A stretch of 64,000 nt of DNA from Nitrospirota bacterium (GTDB lineage Bacteria > Nitrospirota > Thermodesulfovibrionia > Thermodesulfovibrionales > UBA1546). The translations under genes and the position numbers were made by a program. The notes under the pieces were generated by a model that was not told where the DNA came from, searched no databases, and was given only the letters and a program-made list of their open reading frames with translations. Each line of letters begins with the position of its first letter. Position 1 is the first letter of the stretch. Below are positions 61,211 through 64,000 of this stretch, one piece after another. The stretch spans positions 218,900-282,899 of the forward strand of contig JACPZK010000006.1 of the NCBI GenBank assembly GCA_016195565.1. Direction: 5' to 3'.

Positions 61211-61744
61211 ATGGTAATAGGGAAACCTTTTTTTACGGTAGAGCAGATTAATAATAAGGTTAAAGAACTCGCTGACAGGATATCAGCGGATTATGAGGGG
61301 AAAAATCTTCTTGCTGTTGGAATACTGAAAGGGGCCTTCATGTTCTATTCTGACCTTGTGAGAATGATAAAAGTTCCTCTCACAGTTGACTTTATAACAG
61401 CTTCCAGTTATCTGAAAACCATCTCAACGGAAAAGGTCAGCATCCACTGTGACATCAGAGAAGATGTGAGAGGAAAAGATGTTCTGCTTATTGAAGACAT
61501 CGCAGATTCAGGGATAACTCTGAATTATATCCGTGAGAGAATACTCGCGGCATCGCCAAACAGTGTCAGAATATGCGTATTCCTCAACAAATGCGGCCGC
61601 AGGGTAGTGGACGTGCCCCTTGATTATATAGGTTTTGAGATACCAAATGAATATGTGGTAGGCTATGGCCTTGACTATGACAACAAATTCAGAAACCTTC
61701 CATATATATCCATTTTTAAAAAGACAGTCACGGAAGGCAAATAA
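61211..61744 (+). CDS. hpt: Hypoxanthine phosphoribosyltransferase
   Basis: 177 residues, with GAAGGAGGG upstream of ATG 61211. The PRPP-binding motif is VLLIEDIADSGITLNYI. LLAVGILKGAFMFYSDLVRM and VDFITASSY are family blocks, and FEIPNEYVVGYGLDYDNKFR is the C-terminal hood. It salvages hypoxanthine and guanine to IMP and GMP. A tilS or ftsH neighbour, common elsewhere, is absent. Confidence 0.95.
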   Translation: MVIGKPFFTVEQINNKVKELADRISADYEGKNLLAVGILKGAFMFYSDLVRMIKVPLTVDFITASSYLKTISTEKVSIHCDIREDVRGKDVLLIEDIADSGITLNYIRERILAASPNSVRICVFLNKCGRRVVDVPLDYIGFEIPNEYVVGYGLDYDNKFRNLPYISIFKKTVTEGK

Positions 61745-61811
61745 AACTATCGGGAGCTGCATAATTAATGTTAGATGTTTCGTCATTGACCCGAAAATGA
61801 GTATTTTGCCG

Positions 61812-61880
61812 TCATTCCGCACTTGATGCGGAATCCAGAGAGTAGGTTTCTGGATTCCTGCCTTCGCAGGAATGACAACA
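61812..61880. repeat. CATTCCGCAC-type palindromic repeat
   Basis: GTCATTCCGCACTTGATGCGG and TGCCTTCGCAGGAATGAC flank TCCAG/CTGGA, nearly the same as 12639-12728. It lies between hpt and queD. Confidence 0.7.
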
Positions 61881-61935
61881 ATACTGGGAGCATAAGACAT
61901 TAATATTACATTAATAAGAGAGGCAGGGAGACATT

Positions 61936-62307
61936 ATGTTTGAACTGATGGTAGATACAACATTTGCTGCTGCGCACCAGTTGAGAGGCTATAAAGGCAA
62001 ATGCGAACAGATGCACGGGCATAACTGGAAAGTTCAGGTGCATGTTGTGGCCGAAAAACTTAATGATATAGATATAGCAATAGACTTTCACGATTTAAAA
62101 GAACTTCTGGATGAAGTTATAGCTCCGTTAGACCACTCTTTTCTAAATGACATCTTTCCGTTTACAGAGAAGAATCCGTCATCTGAAAACATAGCAAAAT
62201 GGATATACGATACCCTTAACAAAAAACTGCCCGATGAACATGTCCAGGTCTCTGCGGTCACGGTATGGGAATCAGAGACAACAGCCGCAACATACTATGA
62301 AAACTAA
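61936..62307 (+). CDS. queD: 6-pyruvoyl-tetrahydropterin synthase / QueD family
   Basis: 123 residues. The zinc His ligands are in FAAAHQLRGY and EQMHGHNWKVQVHV, and the Cys of KCEQMHGH is the catalytic position. LDHSFLND and AVTVWESETTAATY complete the family pattern. It probably makes 6-carboxytetrahydropterin for queuosine/7-deazaguanine synthesis; QueC and QueE are not adjacent. GGGAG is upstream. Confidence 0.92.
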   Translation: MFELMVDTTFAAAHQLRGYKGKCEQMHGHNWKVQVHVVAEKLNDIDIAIDFHDLKELLDEVIAPLDHSFLNDIFPFTEKNPSSENIAKWIYDTLNKKLPDEHVQVSAVTVWESETTAATYYEN

Positions 62308-63658
62308 CAGAGAATTTGCATCTGACTTAGTGGGAATTGCCCTCAGAAACGGCGTAGAGCAGGCAGAGGCATACATAAAGTCATCAAAGAATCTGTCTCT
62401 GGAAGTGAAAAATCAGGAATTAGATGCTGTAGAATCCTCTCTGAGTTTCGGTTATTCCCTGCGCGTTATACGGGACGGAAAACTTGGATTTTCCTACTCA
62501 ACATCTGCTGATGAGTCCGAATCAGTCATAAAAAGTGCGATAGAGGCGGCAAAGTGGGCAGATGCGGATGAATACCTTGATATGCCCCGAGCATCTCTGG
62601 GCTCACCGCAGGCAATGGAATACGGAAGCCTTGAAGTATTTGACGGAAAGGGATGGAACATAAAAGAGGACGAGGCGGTAAAGCACGTTCTCATCATAGA
62701 AAAAGCAGCAAATGATTTTGACAAAAGGATAAAGAAAACGAGAAAGGCCACAGGGACATTCAGCAGCGGCGAGATATTTATATTGAACTCAAAAGGGATT
62801 GACATATCATATCCGTATACAAAATTTACCGCGCAGGTTATGACCGTGGCTGAGGAAAACAGCGAGAGCCAGATGGGATGGGATTTCAACGGAAGCAGGG
62901 TTTTGCAGGACGTATCGTTTGAAGACGTCGGCAGAAATGCCGCAAAGCGTGCAGTCCAGATGCTTGGCGCAAAAAGGATTAACACCGTAAAAGCGCCTGT
63001 CATCCTTGACAATTCAGTGGCATCCGAGTTTTTGGGCATATTTGCGTCATCATTTTCCGCAGAATCAGTGCAGAAAGGCAGGTCGTTATTAAAAGATAAA
63101 ATCGGCAAGAAGGTTATAAGCCCGAAGGTAAATCTTGTTGACAGCGGCATCATTCCGCGGAGGCTCGGCACGAGGCCTTTTGATGATGAAGGAGTTATTA
63201 CTTCAGAAAAGGTCTTGATAAAAGAGGGGGTGCTGCAGGGTTTTCTTCATAACACCTACACTGCAAAAAAAGATGGGGCATATTCCACAGGCAATGCAGT
63301 GCGCGGAGGATACACAGGGCTTCCATCAGCAGGGATATTAAATCTGTACCTGAAAACCTCTTCCGAATCCGATGTCATACCCTTCAACACTCTCATTTCA
63401 TCTATGGACAAAGGGCTTTATATAACAGAGGCCATGGGAGTGCATACTGCAAATCCCACAACAGGAGAATTTTCCATTGGAGTTTCGGGTTTGTGGATAG
63501 AAAACGGAACAATAAAATTCCCTGTAAAAGAGGCCGTGATATCAGGAGACATGCTCGGTCTTTTCAGTAGGATAGAGGCCGCAGGCGATGATATGAGATT
63601 CTACGGCAATATAGGAACACCGAGCCTGCTTATCGGGCCGACAGACATAAGCGCGTAA
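62297..63658 (+). CDS. pmbA: TldD/PmbA-family metalloprotease subunit (TldE/PmbA)
   Basis: 453 residues from ATG 62297, overlapping queD by 11 bp; the reading from 62234 lies inside queD. Blocks include LSLEVKNQELDAVESSLSFG and VILDNSVASEFLGIFASSFS, then LGTRPFDDEG, QGFLHNTYTAKK and TAMGVHTANPTTGEFSIG-like EAMGVHTANPTTGEF. PmbA lacks the HExxxH zinc site of TldD and works with it on peptides or modified proteins. tldD is not in the window. Confidence 0.92.
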   Translation: MKTNREFASDLVGIALRNGVEQAEAYIKSSKNLSLEVKNQELDAVESSLSFGYSLRVIRDGKLGFSYSTSADESESVIKSAIEAAKWADADEYLDMPRASLGSPQAMEYGSLEVFDGKGWNIKEDEAVKHVLIIEKAANDFDKRIKKTRKATGTFSSGEIFILNSKGIDISYPYTKFTAQVMTVAEENSESQMGWDFNGSRVLQDVSFEDVGRNAAKRAVQMLGAKRINTVKAPVILDNSVASEFLGIFASSFSAESVQKGRSLLKDKIGKKVISPKVNLVDSGIIPRRLGTRPFDDEGVITSEKVLIKEGVLQGFLHNTYTAKKDGAYSTGNAVRGGYTGLPSAGILNLYLKTSSESDVIPFNTLISSMDKGLYITEAMGVHTANPTTGEFSIGVSGLWIENGTIKFPVKEAVISGDMLGLFSRIEAAGDDMRFYGNIGTPSLLIGPTDISA

Positions 63659-63693
63659 AACAAATCTAAGCTGTTCCTCTTAGCCCTCTAAAA

Positions 63694-64000
63694 TCACTTG
63701 CCTGTCTTCCCTATCGGAAAAGCCTGTCCGCTGATTGATATGGTGGGATACTGGGACTTCTTAAAGACTTTTTCTGCAAGAACAGGCACTTCACTATCAA
63801 CATAATCAGCAAGCTCGGTTGTTTTCACATATCCTGTCTTTCCCTTATCAGCCTTCCCTTTTAATCCTTCTACAAGCACATAAGTGAACAAGCCATGCCC
63901 CTGATAACCTTCCACTGCCTCCTGCAAAGATGTGGATGCTGAAAGAATGGTTGAGCCCACTGCCCTGCTCAATATTTTCATTGCCGTATCCTCGCTCATC
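63694..64000 (-). CDS. Caspase-like (peptidase C14) protein, C-terminal part
   Basis: Only the last ~102 residues are in the window; the gene enters from the right edge. GHGLFTYVLVEGLKGKAD, GYVKTTELADYVDSEVP and QYPTISISGQAFPIGK are the end of a bacterial caspase-family domain (p10-like region), where QYP-type strands close the fold. The catalytic His and Cys lie beyond the edge. Such proteins often carry extra repeat or TIR-like domains and may have regulatory or defence roles. Confidence 0.7.
   Translation of the reverse strand, partial: MSEDTAMKILSRAVGSTILSASTSLQEAVEGYQGHGLFTYVLVEGLKGKADKGKTGYVKTTELADYVDSEVPVLAEKVFKKSQYPTISISGQAFPIGKTGK

Overview
The window reads as chromosomal DNA of a free-living Gram-negative bacterium of moderate GC. 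An anaerobic, Nitrospirota-like lineage fits the gene mix (GH57 amylase, tungstate transporter, heme-bearing chemoreceptor, LexA with a GAAC-N4-GTTC box), but this is inference from gene content; no marker gene fixes the taxonomy. Short palindromic repeats (CATTGCGAGG-type, CATTCC-type and AACTTTTAACTT-type) are scattered between genes and sometimes inside them.

Layout. 1-6.8 kb: the end of a GH57 amylase, a single-chain type ISP restriction-modification enzyme, an FAD/NAD oxidoreductase and a YdjM-like membrane protein. 6.8-12.7 kb: acyl-CoA dehydrogenase, yacG, a peptide-type binding protein flanked by two inverted-repeat elements, a zinc alcohol dehydrogenase and two small genes separated by an integron attC-like site. 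12.7-19.9 kb: lsrF-like aldolase, nrdR-glyA-rpiB, the tupABC tungstate transporter, tRNA-Leu(UAA) and a lipoprotein. 19.9-32.8 kb: an uninterrupted minus-strand chemosensory operon (cheY-cheA-ExeA-like ATPase-cheW-MCP-cheW-HEAT protein-cheR-cheB-GAF protein-cheY in transcription order). Its receptor carries a periplasmic CxxCH heme motif and a C-terminal PhnD-like ligand-binding domain. 32.8-39.9 kb: a large secreted Rhs/YD-repeat protein followed by displaced Rhs tips alternating with small, mostly membrane-associated putative immunity genes. 40-45.1 kb: DUF4388 protein, glgC, a small membrane ORF, lexA and a tRNA nucleotidyltransferase. 45-54.2 kb: an accessory/defence-like island with UPF0175/DUF3368 and HepT/MntA toxin-antitoxin pairs, a RecB/Cas4-like nuclease, a broken DUF262 gene, a YhcG-like nuclease, a TPR protein and a WYL regulator. 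54.3-64 kb: dppB (apparent ATT start) and dppC, a DksA-type protein, a receiver-receiver-GGDEF protein, a PilT-like ATPase with a GC-rich mosaic centre, an FHA protein, hpt, queD, pmbA and the end of a caspase-like gene.

How the parts may work together. The Che operon lacks flagellar genes, cheD and cheZ. With the PilT-like ATPase, GGDEF, FHA and DUF4388 proteins also present, it may control type IV pili or another output rather than flagella (inference). The most unusual items are the modular Rhs locus, the MCP-PhnD fusion, the probably leaderless lexA promoter with its operator in the spacer, the shared 44-bp upstream element of two operons in the island, the solitary attC-like site and the ATT start of dppB.
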